Shown in pieces: positions 14,341-14,830 of a stretch of 14,830 nt of DNA. The translations under genes and the position numbers were made by a program. Location: contig DUJK01000034.1 of assembly GCA_013329925.1 (NCBI GenBank), positions 914-15,743 of the forward strand, in the 5' to 3' direction. Source of the DNA: Candidatus Poseidoniaceae archaeon. GTDB taxonomy: Archaea > Thermoplasmatota > Poseidoniia > Poseidoniales > Poseidoniaceae. Position 1 is the first letter of the stretch; every line of letters starts with the position of its first letter. Below the pieces are notes generated by a model. It saw nothing but the letters and a program-made list of their open reading frames with translations, ran no database searches and was not told where the DNA came from.

Positions 14341-14830
14341 GTTGGATGGATAAAACGCTTAGTGATTTCCAAAGCGAATTAGCATCTTCAGCACCTACAC
14401 CTGGTGGAGGTACCGCCTGTGCTGTAGCATTAGGACAAGCTGCAGGACTTACAAAAATGGTAATTGAACTTACACTAGGAAAAGAGAAATGGCAATCTGG
14501 CTGGATTCATGCAGAGCGTGCAAAAACTAAGGTTGACGAAATACTAACCAAATCTGGTGATTTAGCGAATCAAGATAGTGATGCATTTGATTTGGTCATG
14601 GCTTCTTTTCGAATGCCCAAATCTAGTGATGAAGAGAAAGGGCTTAGAAGGGAAAAAATTAGGCAGGCTACTTTACATGCTGCTGAGATACCATACAATA
14701 CTGCGTGTTTATCATTAGATTTGTTAAAATTACTAGATAATTTAGCCACCTACGGCAATGCAAATGCGGCGTCAGATGTAGGTGTTGCTGGATTACTTGC
14801 TAGTGCTGCTTGCAAAGGTGCATTATTCAA
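14337..14830 (+). CDS. Formimidoyltetrahydrofolate cyclodeaminase (partial at C-terminus)
   Basis: Converts 5-formimino-THF to 5,10-methenyl-THF with release of ammonia. The reading frame is open from the ATG at 14337 to the window edge (164 codons); the family is about 200 residues, so roughly the last fifth is missing. The hallmark PTPGGGTACAVALGQAAGL lies at residues 20-38, and the GNANAASDVGVAGLLASAACKGALF segment near the edge matches the second conserved block of the animal FTCD cyclodeaminase domain and of bacterial FchA. The start overlaps the transferase stop as ATGA, and AGGTGA (14325-14330) lies 6 bases upstream, so the two are translationally coupled. In animals these two activities are fused; here they are separate adjacent genes. 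It is related to FchA, but in this setting it most likely serves histidine breakdown. Confidence 0.92.
   Translation, partial: MSWMDKTLSDFQSELASSAPTPGGGTACAVALGQAAGLTKMVIELTLGKEKWQSGWIHAERAKTKVDEILTKSGDLANQDSDAFDLVMASFRMPKSSDEEKGLRREKIRQATLHAAEIPYNTACLSLDLLKLLDNLATYGNANAASDVGVAGLLASAACKGALF

Noticed and set aside
1..14830. CRISPR array, insertion sequence, tRNA or rRNA gene
   Set aside because: All gaps are about 100 bases or less; I saw no regularly spaced repeats, transposase motifs, terminal inverted repeats or tRNA-like segments.

Overview
The window looks like a piece of an AT-rich archaeal genome, most likely a marine Thermoplasmatota relative (Marine Group II/III, Poseidoniales-like). 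The archaeal assignment rests on a proteasome-activating nucleotidase with a C-terminal HbYX tail, an archaeal MBF1 (zinc ribbon plus HTH), the rRNA aminocarboxypropyl transferase Tsr3, a DUF835 protein, TATA-like promoter elements and GGTGA/GGAGG-type Shine-Dalgarno sites. The Poseidoniales-like placement is inference from memory of such genomes. Coding density is very high: no gap between genes exceeds about 100 bases, so there is no long empty stretch.

Layout. Positions 1-1956 (minus) hold most of a large acidic membrane protein with two tandem zinc ribbons, seven EF-hand loops and two membrane segments; it runs off the left edge. A short divergent promoter region with a clear TATA element (2021-2030) separates it from a plus-strand DUF835 protein (2057-2938). 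That gene converges on, and overlaps by 12 bases, the end of a long minus-strand series. In transcription order the series is aMBF1, tsr3, fdhD, then (after a 67-base gap with its own promoter-like signals) a YdeP-type molybdopterin oxidoreductase, an MFS transporter, urocanate hydratase (hutU) and histidine ammonia-lyase (hutH). Most of these genes abut or overlap by 1-4 bases. On the plus strand, divergent from aMBF1, are PAN (12036-13256), glutamate formimidoyltransferase (13294-14340) and formimidoyl-THF cyclodeaminase (14337 to the right edge, partial).

How the genes fit together. HutH makes urocanate from histidine and HutU makes imidazolonepropionate. The formimidoyltransferase moves the formimino group of formiminoglutamate to tetrahydrofolate, giving glutamate, and the cyclodeaminase releases ammonia to give methenyl-THF. 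This is a histidine-to-glutamate pathway with one-carbon recovery, split across two divergent gene groups. The imidazolonepropionase (HutI) is not in the window and may lie just beyond the right edge. FdhD is the sulfurtransferase that activates Mo-bisMGD formate dehydrogenase-like enzymes, and it sits directly upstream of such an enzyme, so the two probably act together. The YdeP-like enzyme shares its apparent transcription unit with hutU and hutH, which suggests, without proving, a link between one-carbon or formate metabolism and histidine breakdown.

The most unusual items are the zinc-ribbon/EF-hand membrane protein, the long animal-type urocanase, the coupling of oxidoreductase and hut genes, and a 9-bp direct repeat (14-bp period) placed between a TATA-like box and the ribosome binding site of that operon.
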